Shown: positions 1 through 5,330, numbered from the stretch's first letter. The stretch is DNA of 5,357 bases from Clostridiales bacterium UBA735 (GCA_002298695.1 DBLB01000029.1:7594-12950); one strand, 5' to 3'. The notes: generated by a model not told the origin, from the letters alone. Numbers and translations: made by a program.

Positions 1-927
1 CTCGCCGATCGGGGAGATGACGGCGGCGGTGCCGATGCACCACGCCTCCTCAAGCGCGCCGGTCTTGGCGGCCTCGAACAGCTCGTCCACGCTCAGCAGA
101 CGCTCTTCGACCGGGACGCCCCAGCTTTTCAGCAGTTCAATGCACGATTTGCGCGTCACGCCGCGCAGGATGGAGCCGGTCAGCATCGGCGTCACGACCG
201 TGCCGCTGATCTTAAACATGACGTTCATGCCGCCGCCCTCTTCGACGTATTTCCGCTGCACGCCGTCCAGCCAGAGGACCTGGGAATAGCCTTTTTCGAT
301 GGCCCGGTCGCCCGCGCGGTTGGCCGCCGCATAGTTGCCGCCGCATTTCGCTTCGCCGGTGCCGCCGCGCACGGCGCGCACGTCCTCCGTCTCCACCATG
401 ATGGGCACGGGCTTCAGGCCGTCGGAGAAATAGCTGCCGGACGGCGAGAGAATGATGGCAAACGTCGCCTCATGGACGCCGTGCAGCGCCAGTGTAGGGT
501 CGGTCGAATACAGGAACGGGCGGATGTAGAGCGACGTGCCCGGCGCGGACGGGACCCAGTCGGAATCGACCCGCACCAACTCGCGGATCGCCTGAAGTCC
601 GTCGTCCTCATCGATGCGCGGCAGGCCCAGACGGTCGCACGAGCGGTTCAGACGCGCGACATTCTCCCAGGGGCGGAAGAGCTGGACATCTCCGTCCGGC
701 CGCCGGTAGGCCTTGAGGCCCTCGAAGACTTCGGTGCCGTAGTGCAGGACGCTCGCTGCCGGCGACATGGAGATCGGCCCGAACGGCACGATGCGCGCGT
801 TGCCCCAGCCGTCCTGCTCTGTATAGTCCATCAAAAACATGTGGTCGGTAAACACGCTGCCGAAGCCGAGTTTGTCGGCGGGCGGGAGCTTCCCGGGGTT
901 CGGATTTTTCGTCACAGTGATATGCAT
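1..927 (-). CDS. ilvE: Branched-chain amino acid aminotransferase (C-terminus beyond window)
   Basis: This is a fold-type IV PLP enzyme that transfers the amino group between Leu/Ile/Val and 2-oxoglutarate, in the cytoplasm. The frame is open from the ATG to the window edge, giving 309 residues. The family usually runs to about 340-360, so roughly 40-50 C-terminal residues are missing only because the window ends. Landmarks in order: HYGTEVFEGLKAY near residues 63-74; YIRPF near 134-138; GGTGEAKCGGNYAAAN at about 188-203, with K194 the expected PLP Schiff-base lysine; VLWLDG near 217-222; a YVEEGGGMNVMF block near 227-238 matching the EExGxMN motif of the Bacillus/mycobacterial/mitochondrial-like BCAT branch; and GTAAVISPIGE at the edge. 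The start is fixed by an AGGAGG SD at 936-941, eight bases upstream. It lies 32 bases downstream of the 2-hydroxy-acid dehydrogenase and is probably cotranscribed with it. Family assignment is firm. Whether it works in synthesis or catabolism cannot be told from sequence; the neighbours favour an exchange between amino acids and hydroxy acids. Confidence -1.
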   Translation of the reverse strand, partial: MHITVTKNPNPGKLPPADKLGFGSVFTDHMFLMDYTEQDGWGNARIVPFGPISMSPAASVLHYGTEVFEGLKAYRRPDGDVQLFRPWENVARLNRSCDRLGLPRIDEDDGLQAIRELVRVDSDWVPSAPGTSLYIRPFLYSTDPTLALHGVHEATFAIILSPSGSYFSDGLKPVPIMVETEDVRAVRGGTGEAKCGGNYAAANRAGDRAIEKGYSQVLWLDGVQRKYVEEGGGMNVMFKISGTVVTPMLTGSILRGVTRKSCIELLKSWGVPVEERLLSVDELFEAAKTGALEEAWCIGTAAVISPIGE

Positions 928-935
928 ATGCTTGA

Positions 936-941
936 CCTCCT
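936..941 (-). promoter_or_regulatory. Shine-Dalgarno of ilvE
   Basis: A perfect AGGAGG on the minus strand lies eight bases before the ATG at 927. It fixes the aminotransferase start and is the strongest SD in the operon. Confidence -1.
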
Positions 942-959
942 GTTCAGAGCTTTTATTGC

Positions 960-1910
960 TTACAGATCCTTCAGATGCTCCATGTTGGCACGGATGCCGT
1001 CGCAGCAGGCATGGAACTGTGCGAGCTCCGCCTCGGTCAGCGGCAGCTCCACGACCTCTTCCACGCCGTTCGCACCGAGTACGCACGGCACGCCCGCAAA
1101 CAGCCCTGTTTCGCCATATTCGCCGCAGAGCTCGGCACTGGCCGGCATGATGGCCTTTTCGTCGTGCAGAACGATATGCGCCATCCGCGCTGCCGTGGTC
1201 GCAATGCCATACTCGGTGCAGTATTTGCCGGAGAACGTGACCCAGCCGCCGCCGATGGATTCCTTTTGCAGCGCCGCATGGTCAAAGCGGAAGCGCGCAT
1301 CCCGTTCTGCCCATACGTCCAGCGGCATGCCGCGGAAGCTGACGCACGACCAGGGCGCGAACTGCTGGTTGCCGTGTTCGCCCAGCATGTAACAGGTGAT
1401 GGATTTGTGGTCGATGCCCGTCTGCCGGGCCAGCGCGCTCAGCAGCCGCGAGGTATCCAGCCCTGTGCCGGTGCCGAACACGCGGCCGCGGGGCAGGCCG
1501 AGTCCGAGCGCCAGCTCCCGCGTCACGATGTCGCAGGGATTGGTGATGTTGATGAGGACGCCGTCAAAGCCGCTCTCGCGCACCTTCTGCGCGTAGCTCC
1601 GCACCGCCGGGATGGTGAAGTCCATCTCCGTCAGCCGGTCGTGCGTGGTGCGCAGCAGCTCGATCTTGCCGACGCTGTTGACGATCACGTCGCATGCGCC
1701 GAGGTCTGCAAAATCGCCGGCCCGGACCGTGATCCGGTGCGGCAGATAGGCCGCCGCGTCGCGCAGATCCTGTACCTCGCTGGCCAGCTTCTGCGCATTC
1801 TGATCGACGAGTATCAGTTCGTCGGCAATTCCCTGTACAGCCAGCGAATACGCAACATGCGCGCCCACATGGCCAAGTCCGATGACACCCAACACTCTAA
1901 TTTTACTCAT
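960..1910 (-). CDS. L-2-hydroxyisocaproate dehydrogenase-like (L-LDH/MDH family) NAD enzyme
   Basis: This 316-residue cytoplasmic enzyme is the full length of the LDH/MDH superfamily. It should reduce a 2-oxo acid to the L-2-hydroxy acid with NADH. Visible elements: Rossmann GLGHVG at residues 11-16; acidic D36 at the end of the second strand (NAD rather than NADP); NITNPCD at 121-127; GTGTGLDTSRL at 147-157, with the expected catalytic-pair Asp152 and the carboxylate-binding Arg155; GEHGNQQF at 177-184, with catalytic His179. The specificity loop after GKIE (about 81-95, ending HDRLTE) has neither the Gln of ordinary lactate dehydrogenases nor the Arg of malate dehydrogenases. As recalled, the overall pattern resembles Lactobacillus L-HicDH (its GNIKL...DR loop, GTGT.LDT and LGEHGN.QF.AWS). 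The start ATG has an AAAGGA SD at 1921-1926. It lies between an LctP permease and a branched-chain aminotransferase, which supports a branched 2-oxo acid such as 2-oxoisocaproate as substrate. Plain L-lactate dehydrogenase is the alternative. Family is very sure; substrate is inferred. Confidence -1.
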   Translation of the reverse strand: MSKIRVLGVIGLGHVGAHVAYSLAVQGIADELILVDQNAQKLASEVQDLRDAAAYLPHRITVRAGDFADLGACDVIVNSVGKIELLRTTHDRLTEMDFTIPAVRSYAQKVRESGFDGVLINITNPCDIVTRELALGLGLPRGRVFGTGTGLDTSRLLSALARQTGIDHKSITCYMLGEHGNQQFAPWSCVSFRGMPLDVWAERDARFRFDHAALQKESIGGGWVTFSGKYCTEYGIATTAARMAHIVLHDEKAIMPASAELCGEYGETGLFAGVPCVLGANGVEEVVELPLTEAELAQFHACCDGIRANMEHLKDL

Positions 1911-1920
1911 TTTCAGCACG

Positions 1921-1926
1921 TCCTTT
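1921..1926 (-). promoter_or_regulatory. Shine-Dalgarno of the 2-hydroxy-acid dehydrogenase
   Basis: AAAGGA on the minus strand, ten bases before the ATG at 1910. This site rejects the longer in-frame reading that runs back through the permease gene. The surrounding 12 bases, GAAAGGACGTGC, recur exactly in the leader of the small membrane-protein gene. Confidence -1.
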
Positions 1927-1960
1927 CGTGAAGCTTCTCGAATGATTCGTTTTTGCTGCC

Positions 1961-3505
1961 CTATGCGCCGAAGTGCGGGAACAGCACGCAGGTATAGAGC
2001 ATCGCAAGCACCATATACAGGCACAGGATCACTGCGAATGCCCGGAGCGTCTTTTTCATAACGGCGCTCTCGTTGCCGACCTGACCGACCGTGGCGCAGG
2101 CTGCGACGGTGTTGTTCGGGCAGATCAGGTTGCCGAGCGATGCACCCGCATTCTGGCCGGCAAAAATCGTGATGGGGTTCATTCCGAGCGCCTGCGCGGC
2201 CTGCAGATGCATGTCGGCGAACATGATGTTCGAACCGAGGCCCGTACCGGTGATGAACGCGCCGCTCGAACCGATCAGGACCGCTGCGGCAGGGTAGAAT
2301 TTTCCGACGACCGCCGCGATGTCGGATGCGAGCAGGTTCATCATCCCGGTGCTTGGCGACTGCATGATGTAGGCCACAATGAGAAGGCTTCCCATGGTGA
2401 TGAGAACCGGGGCCACGTGCCCGACCGTCTTTTTGCAGACGCTTCCGTAGGTCTTTACGCTGACACCGAGCGCCGCTGCGCCGAGTATGCCGCAGACGAG
2501 AATAACCAGATCGACCCAGAAGATGTAGCCGAACGTACACATGACGGCAAAGCCGTTCGGTACGAGCGCCGGGAAGCCGTAGCGGATGAGCGGCAGCAGT
2601 ACAAGCATGCAGAGATACGGGAAGAGGGCTTTGAAGGAGGAATATTTCCGCGTCCGCGTTTCCTCTTTGCTGCGGAATTCCTCCGGCGTCTTTACACCGA
2701 CCACTTTGACGTATGCCACGGACAGCAGGATCGAGATCAGGCCAGTGCCCATCGAGGTGACCTCCGCGCCGACGAAGTTGGAAAGCACGAACATCACCAG
2801 GCAGCTGGAAACGCCGGAGAATGTCAGATACGGGACCGCTCCGCGGAAGCCTTTTTTGCCGAAGGCCATCCAAACCATCAAAAACGGTATGACCAGCACG
2901 CCGAACATGTGGAACCGGCCGACCATTGCAGAGTTGAGCGCCACGGTGGACACACCGGCGTCGACAAGCGCCGCGCCGCCGTTGATGGTCGTCAGGCCCG
3001 CGCCTCCCCAGGAAACAGGTGTTGCGTCGCCGAGGAGCGCAATGGCGATCGAGACGACCGGGTCAAAGCCCAGGGCGACCAGGAACGGTGCGGCGATCGC
3101 GGCAGGCGCGCCGGCGCCGGCTGCGCCCTCGAGGAAAATCGGGAGCATCATGCCGATGACGATCAGCTGCACGCGCCGGTCGTCGCTGATCTGCGCAATG
3201 GTCGTTTTGACATCTTCGATCGCACCGGTCTCGCGCAGAAGATTCAGGATGACAAAGGCGCCGAAGACCATCAGCACGATCTTGAGACCTTCCTTGATGC
3301 CCTTCCAGACAAGTGGATCATACACGGCGACGTTTTCCTGGAACGTCGCGTCGGTGACGTTGAAATACGTAAAAGCCAGGAACAAGGTCCACACCAGCGC
3401 AATGGGCGCGATGCGCTTTGCCGGCTGGTGGAACGAAAGAATGCCGAGCAGCACGACAAGGATCGGGCTGAGGGCGACTGCGAAATCTACGACTTTCTGG
3501 AGCAT
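1961..3505 (-). CDS. lctP: LctP/LldP-family lactate (2-hydroxy acid) permease
   Basis: This is a 514-residue polytopic inner-membrane transporter of the lactate permease family (TC 2.A.14). Characterised members move L- and D-lactate or glycolate with protons. Most of the chain is hydrophobic: segments near residues 9-25, 34-50, 73-91, 112-126, 135-160, 198-215, 230-246, 252-270, 293-309, 317-349, 361-380, 396-420 and 487-509, with a charged cytoplasmic-type loop at about 271-290. Family signatures: FLEGAAGAGAPAAIAAP at 124-140, GDATPVSWGGAG at 159-170, GSSGAFITGTGLGSN at 411-425 and AGQNAGASLGNLICPNN at 449-465. I chose the ATG at 3505 because the protein then begins with MLQKVVDF just before the first membrane segment. 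The in-frame TTG at 3574 sits in the T-tract of the upstream terminator and would add an arginine/lysine-rich tail. The SD is weak, only a purine-rich GAGAAG. It is slightly shorter than E. coli LldP (551 aa). It is the first gene of the operon; its neighbours suggest a branched 2-hydroxy acid as cargo, though lactate is equally compatible with the sequence. Confidence -1.
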   Translation of the reverse strand: MLQKVVDFAVALSPILVVLLGILSFHQPAKRIAPIALVWTLFLAFTYFNVTDATFQENVAVYDPLVWKGIKEGLKIVLMVFGAFVILNLLRETGAIEDVKTTIAQISDDRRVQLIVIGMMLPIFLEGAAGAGAPAAIAAPFLVALGFDPVVSIAIALLGDATPVSWGGAGLTTINGGAALVDAGVSTVALNSAMVGRFHMFGVLVIPFLMVWMAFGKKGFRGAVPYLTFSGVSSCLVMFVLSNFVGAEVTSMGTGLISILLSVAYVKVVGVKTPEEFRSKEETRTRKYSSFKALFPYLCMLVLLPLIRYGFPALVPNGFAVMCTFGYIFWVDLVILVCGILGAAALGVSVKTYGSVCKKTVGHVAPVLITMGSLLIVAYIMQSPSTGMMNLLASDIAAVVGKFYPAAAVLIGSSGAFITGTGLGSNIMFADMHLQAAQALGMNPITIFAGQNAGASLGNLICPNNTVAACATVGQVGNESAVMKKTLRAFAVILCLYMVLAMLYTCVLFPHFGA

Positions 3506-3530
3506 GGATGCTTCTCGCTTTCTCTGTGTT

Positions 3531-3539
3531 TTTATCTCA
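3531..3539 (-). promoter_or_regulatory. Weak extended -10 candidate for the lctP operon
   Basis: On the minus strand TG-A-GATAAA matches an extended -10 (TGnTATAAT) at the TG and at four of six hexamer positions. It lies 25 bases before the permease ATG. No -35 hexamer is seen; that position is filled by a perfect GC inverted repeat. The operon needs either this promoter or read-through of the terminator upstream. The call is tentative. Confidence -1.
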
Positions 3540-3540
3540 G

Positions 3541-3563
3541 ACCGCCGCCGGCCGTGCGGCGGT
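3541..3563. repeat. Perfect inverted repeat in the lctP leader (possible operator or hairpin)
   Basis: Arms ACCGCCGC and GCGGCGGT, 8 bp each, are separated by seven bases. It sits 36 bases upstream of the permease ATG and directly upstream of the weak -10 candidate. No T-tract follows on either strand, so it does not look like an intrinsic terminator. A regulator-binding site or an mRNA leader hairpin are both possible. Confidence -1.
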
Positions 3564-3565
3564 TT

Positions 3566-3608
3566 GAAGAACAAGAAAAAGCGGCCCCGCCGAAACCGGC
3601 GGGGCCGC
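3566..3608 (-). terminator. Rho-independent terminator of the small membrane-protein gene
   Basis: On the minus strand a 12-bp perfect GC-rich stem (arms 3608-3597 and 3592-3581) with a four-base loop is followed at once by TTTTTCTTGTTCTTC. This is a textbook intrinsic terminator reading toward lower coordinates. It begins about 40 bases after the small gene's stop and ends about 60 bases before the permease start, so it separates the small gene from the lctP operon unless it is read through. Confidence -1.
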
Positions 3609-3616
3609 TGGATGCA

Positions 3617-3645
3617 GCCGCTGCGCGCTTTATGCGCGGTGCGGC
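3617..3645. repeat. Second hairpin in the 3' untranslated region of the small gene
   Basis: Outer arms GCCGC/GCGGC and inner arms CGCGC/GCGCG enclose a five-base loop, with a symmetric two-by-two internal mismatch. It lies between the small gene's stop (3649) and its terminator. There is no T-tract, so it is more likely an RNA 3'-end structure than a terminator in its own right. Confidence -1.
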
Positions 3646-3648
3646 ATG

Positions 3649-3852
3649 TTATCTCTTACGGCGGTTCGTCAGGTCTCGGCTGAAATCCATCCCAAGAATT
3701 CGAATGCCAAGCAGGGAAATAAGCGCAAAAATGGACGCCAGAACGGCGTCCATCAGAATGTTCAGAACGAGGGTATTCTCCGGGCATGCGGAAGCGGCGC
3801 AGACCATCTGCGCAGAGCGGGCAGTATGAAAATCATGCATTGCATATGCCAT
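3649..3852 (-). CDS. Small single-pass membrane protein, unknown function
   Basis: This gene encodes 67 residues and I do not recognise it. The N-terminal 26 or so residues are mostly polar and contain two cysteines (C18, C23). One hydrophobic segment spans about 28-54 (LVLNILMDAVLASIFALISLLG and onward), interrupted by Asp35 and Arg51. The C-terminus is strongly basic, ending NRRKR, which by the positive-inside rule predicts a cytoplasmic tail and an outside N-terminus. The case for a real gene is its setting: a TTGAAA-17-TACAAT promoter, an SD-like GGAAAGGA eleven bases before the ATG, and an intrinsic terminator soon after the stop, all on one strand. A second ATG at codon 5 is possible but too far from the SD. 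A 9-bp inverted repeat lies inside the coding region. The alternative is a structured small RNA of about 300 nt with an incidental reading frame. A single-gene unit with its own promoter suggests independent regulation; a toxin-like or regulatory small membrane protein cannot be excluded. Confidence -1.
   Translation of the reverse strand: MAYAMHDFHTARSAQMVCAASACPENTLVLNILMDAVLASIFALISLLGIRILGMDFSRDLTNRRKR
3731..3753. repeat. Perfect 9-bp inverted repeat inside the small gene
   Basis: Arms ATGGACGCC and GGCGTCCAT are separated by five bases. On the minus strand the hairpin is followed by TTTTGCGC, a short T-run that makes it look like a weak terminator or pause site within the coding sequence. 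It encodes the MDAVLAS part of the membrane segment. Confidence -1.
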
Positions 3853-3883
3853 CGTTTCGCACGTCCTTTCCTGAGATGCTGTG

Positions 3884-3912
3884 ATTGTACCGCCGCAGCG
3901 ACGCTTTTTCAA
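3884..3912 (-). promoter_or_regulatory. Sigma-A-type promoter of the small membrane-protein gene
   Basis: On the minus strand the -35 is TTGAAA (3912-3907), the spacer is 17 bases and the -10 is TACAAT (3889-3884). Each hexamer matches consensus at five of six positions. An A/T-rich run upstream (about 3919-3936) could act as an UP element. The transcript would start near 3877, giving a leader of about 25 bases that contains GGAAAGGA. Confidence -1.
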
Positions 3913-4006
3913 GAGGGGATTTTTATCAAAAAAATCATACAGCAGACGGCATAAGCTTGTGACATCCGACAATACCGCAGCCCGGTCCGGCGGGGCGGAT
4001 GGTCTT

Positions 4007-4020
4007 GCGCCGAAGGGCGC
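4007..4020. repeat. Small GC hairpin with GAAG loop
   Basis: GCGCC-GAAG-GGCGC lies in a GC-rich island within otherwise AT-rich intergenic DNA. It is bracketed by the distant 8-bp arms 3942-3949 (GCAGACGG) and 4048-4055 (CCGTCTGC), which could close a larger folded RNA of about 114 nt. No matching RNA family was recognised. Confidence -1.
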
Positions 4021-4061
4021 CCGGTTCACCATAACCATAACGAAAAACCGTCTGCAAAAAG

Positions 4062-4091
4062 TTATTCACACTATCCACAGTGTTTTCCACA
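4062..4091 (+). promoter_or_regulatory. Cluster of three tandem DnaA-box-like nonamers
   Basis: TTATTCACA (4062-4070), CTATCCACA (4071-4079) and TTTTCCACA (4083-4091) each differ by one base from the DnaA box TTATCCACA. All three face the same way; the first two abut and the third follows after three bases. The sequence beyond is AT-rich. Such a head-to-tail array plus AT-rich DNA fits a replication origin core, but it could equally be a DnaA titration site or a DnaA-controlled regulatory site. No dnaA, dnaN or rpmH neighbour is present in the window. Confidence -1.
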
Positions 4092-4219
4092 GCCAATTTT
4101 CCGTTGAAATTCAACTCCTTTTCGGATTTCATGGAAAAAACTGAAATTGCCGGAACGGAAGCTCTTTCATACGTGAAGGCGCGAAATTTGTTTACATAAA
4201 GCCTTATCTGCAAGATTTT

Positions 4220-4235
4220 TGTCACCGTTTTGACA
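4220..4235. repeat. Short inverted repeat TGTCA/TGACA beside the tsaD terminator-like hairpin
   Basis: Five-base arms with a six-base spacer; outer AAGA (4212-4215) and TCTT (4236-4239) could extend it across a four-base bulge. Its minus-strand core TGTC-AAAACGGT-GACA resembles the apex of the adjacent large hairpin, TGTC-ATAAAACG-GACA, with the same arm bases and the same eight-base spacing. Confidence -1.
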
Positions 4236-4240
4236 TCTTT

Positions 4241-4276
4241 CGCCCCCTTGTGTCCGTTTTATGACACAAGGGGGCG
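4241..4276 (-). terminator. Long perfect inverted repeat after tsaD, probable terminator without T-tract
   Basis: Fourteen-base perfect arms (CGCCCCCTTGTGTC and its complement) with an eight-base loop begin 25 bases after the tsaD stop. Position and stability suggest transcription termination or mRNA 3'-end protection. Unlike a classical intrinsic terminator, the minus-strand sequence after the stem is AAAGATGTC, not a run of T. The plus strand is no better (TCGTCTCTG). A protein-binding palindrome is the alternative. Confidence -1.
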
Positions 4277-4301
4277 TCGTCTCTGCGGCAGATACGCATC
4301 A

Positions 4302-5330
4302 TTATGCCTGCCGCGCTGTATAATCCATGGAGATCGGACGCGTGGCAAAGGCGTTGAGCTCCTGCCCCGCGCGCGTTCCGGCGAGATATTCGTAATAGCC
4401 CTGGCTGCCGATCATTGCGCCGTTGTCGCCGCAGAGCTTCAGCGGCGGCTTGTAGAGCGCCGCACCCATGGCCGCGCATCGGCGCTCGAATTCCCCCCGG
4501 ATCCAGGAATTTGCGGCGACGCCGCCTGCAATGGCGAGTTTCCGGTATCCGGTCTCGCGCAGCGCCTGCATCGTCCGCGGGACGAGCATCTCGCTCACCG
4601 CCTTCGAGAACGAAGCGCAGAGCGACGGCGCGTCGAGCTCCTCGCCCTTCTGCTCATGCTGATGGATGAGGTTGAGCGCGGCGGTTTTCAGCCCGGAAAA
4701 TGAGAAATCGAGCGGATTGCCGCTGAGTTTTGTGTGCGGCAGCGGATATCGTTCCGCATCGCCGGTCTGCGCCATGCGGTCGAGCGCCGCGCCGCCCGGA
4801 TACGGCATACCGAGTACCCGCGCCACCTTGTCGAAGCACTCCCCCGCTGCGTCGTCGCGCGTCGAACCGAGAATACGGAATTTCGTATAGTCCTGCACGT
4901 CGACGATCATACTGTGGCCGCCGGACACGACGAGGCACAGGAACGGCGGTTCGAGTTCGGGATAGGCCAGATAGTTTGCCGCGATGTGTCCGCGGATGTG
5001 GTGCACCGGCACGAGCGGCACGCCGAGACTCATGGCCGCGCCCTTGGCAAAGTTCACCCCCACGAGCACCGCGCCGATCAGGCCGGGCGCATACGTCACC
5101 GCAATGGCGTCGATGTCGCGCCGCGTCAGCGCCGCCGTTTCCAGCGCCTGCTCCGCGAGGCCGTAGATGGCCTCGATGTGCTTGCGCGAGGCGATCTCCG
5201 GCACCACGCCGCCGTACAGCTTGTGCAGCTCCACCTGTGAGGCAATGCAGTCGCAGAGCACCTCGCGCCCGTCGCGCACGATGGCGACCGCCGTTTCGTC
5301 GCAGGACGATTCAATGGCCAGAATGTTCAT
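4302..5330 (-). CDS. tsaD: tRNA N6-adenosine threonylcarbamoyltransferase TsaD
   Basis: TsaD transfers the threonylcarbamoyl group from threonylcarbamoyl-AMP to A37 of ANN-decoding tRNAs, completing t6A in the cytoplasm with TsaB and TsaE. The 342-residue protein is full length (family about 335-345). Signatures of the ASKHA-fold Kae1/TsaD family: MNILAIESSCDET at 1-13 (phosphate loop), GGVVPEIASRKH at 40-51, the HHIRGH segment at 110-115 with metal ligands H111 and H115, VSGGHS at 135-140, FSFSGLKTA at 209-217, GGVAANSWIR at 269-278 and CGDNGAMI at 300-307 with the metal-binding D302. The ATG at 5330 gives the conserved N-terminus exactly and has an AAAGGA SD at 5340-5345. The start overlaps the stop of an upstream gene by ATGA, indicating an operon with translational coupling. 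A 14-bp hairpin follows the stop. Nothing is missing or unusual; the identification is firm. Confidence -1.
   Translation of the reverse strand: MNILAIESSCDETAVAIVRDGREVLCDCIASQVELHKLYGGVVPEIASRKHIEAIYGLAEQALETAALTRRDIDAIAVTYAPGLIGAVLVGVNFAKGAAMSLGVPLVPVHHIRGHIAANYLAYPELEPPFLCLVVSGGHSMIVDVQDYTKFRILGSTRDDAAGECFDKVARVLGMPYPGGAALDRMAQTGDAERYPLPHTKLSGNPLDFSFSGLKTAALNLIHQHEQKGEELDAPSLCASFSKAVSEMLVPRTMQALRETGYRKLAIAGGVAANSWIRGEFERRCAAMGAALYKPPLKLCGDNGAMIGSQGYYEYLAGTRAGQELNAFATRPISMDYTARQA

Larger units (their letters stand above)
3913..4240. other. Gene-free, AT-rich intergenic region between tsaD and the small gene
   Basis: I see no convincing gene here on either strand. The short frames that cross it have no SD and no recognisable protein. 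By hand count 4031-4240 is about 38% GC, well below the flanking genes. Contents from high to low coordinates: an imperfect hairpin at 4212-4239, a cluster of three DnaA-box-like nonamers at 4062-4091, a 5-bp stem with a GAAG loop at 4007-4020 inside a GC-rich patch (about 3976-4023), and 8-bp inverted arms 3942-3949 and 4048-4055 bracketing that patch. The lower end forms the upstream flank of the small gene's promoter. Confidence -1.

Noticed and set aside
472..1392. Long plus-strand frames opposite the aminotransferase and the dehydrogenase
   Set aside because: They run across two well-supported minus-strand genes and the gap between them and show no protein family features.
1939..1949. 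Palindrome CGAATGATTCG between the permease and dehydrogenase genes
   Set aside because: Only 5-bp arms with a single-base centre, inside an operon gap. Too short to separate from chance and it cannot form an RNA hairpin.
960..2873. A 637-codon minus-strand frame extending the dehydrogenase upstream through lctP
   Set aside because: The upstream half is arginine/glycine-rich and has no family resemblance, while another frame there encodes a clear permease. The dehydrogenase has its own SD and conserved start at 1910.
3506..3574. An in-frame TTG start giving the permease 23 extra residues
   Set aside because: The TTG lies in the terminator T-tract with no SD. The extension is basic and unlike the hydrophobic N-terminus of the family.
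1973..3829. A 618-codon plus-strand frame antisense to the permease
   Set aside because: Its composition (rich in Asp, His, Arg, Glu) is that of a GC-rich antisense shadow, with no domain pattern and no supporting SD. It lies opposite a confidently identified gene.
3976..4040. Possible tRNA or riboswitch in the GC-rich intergenic patch
   Set aside because: GGTTC occurs, but no acceptor, D or anticodon arms can be drawn. No riboswitch consensus I know fits either strand.
3935..4225. A 96-codon minus-strand frame (GTG start) in the intergenic region
   Set aside because: There is no SD, the composition shifts abruptly along its length, and it spans the DnaA-like boxes and inverted repeats. No family resemblance was recognised.
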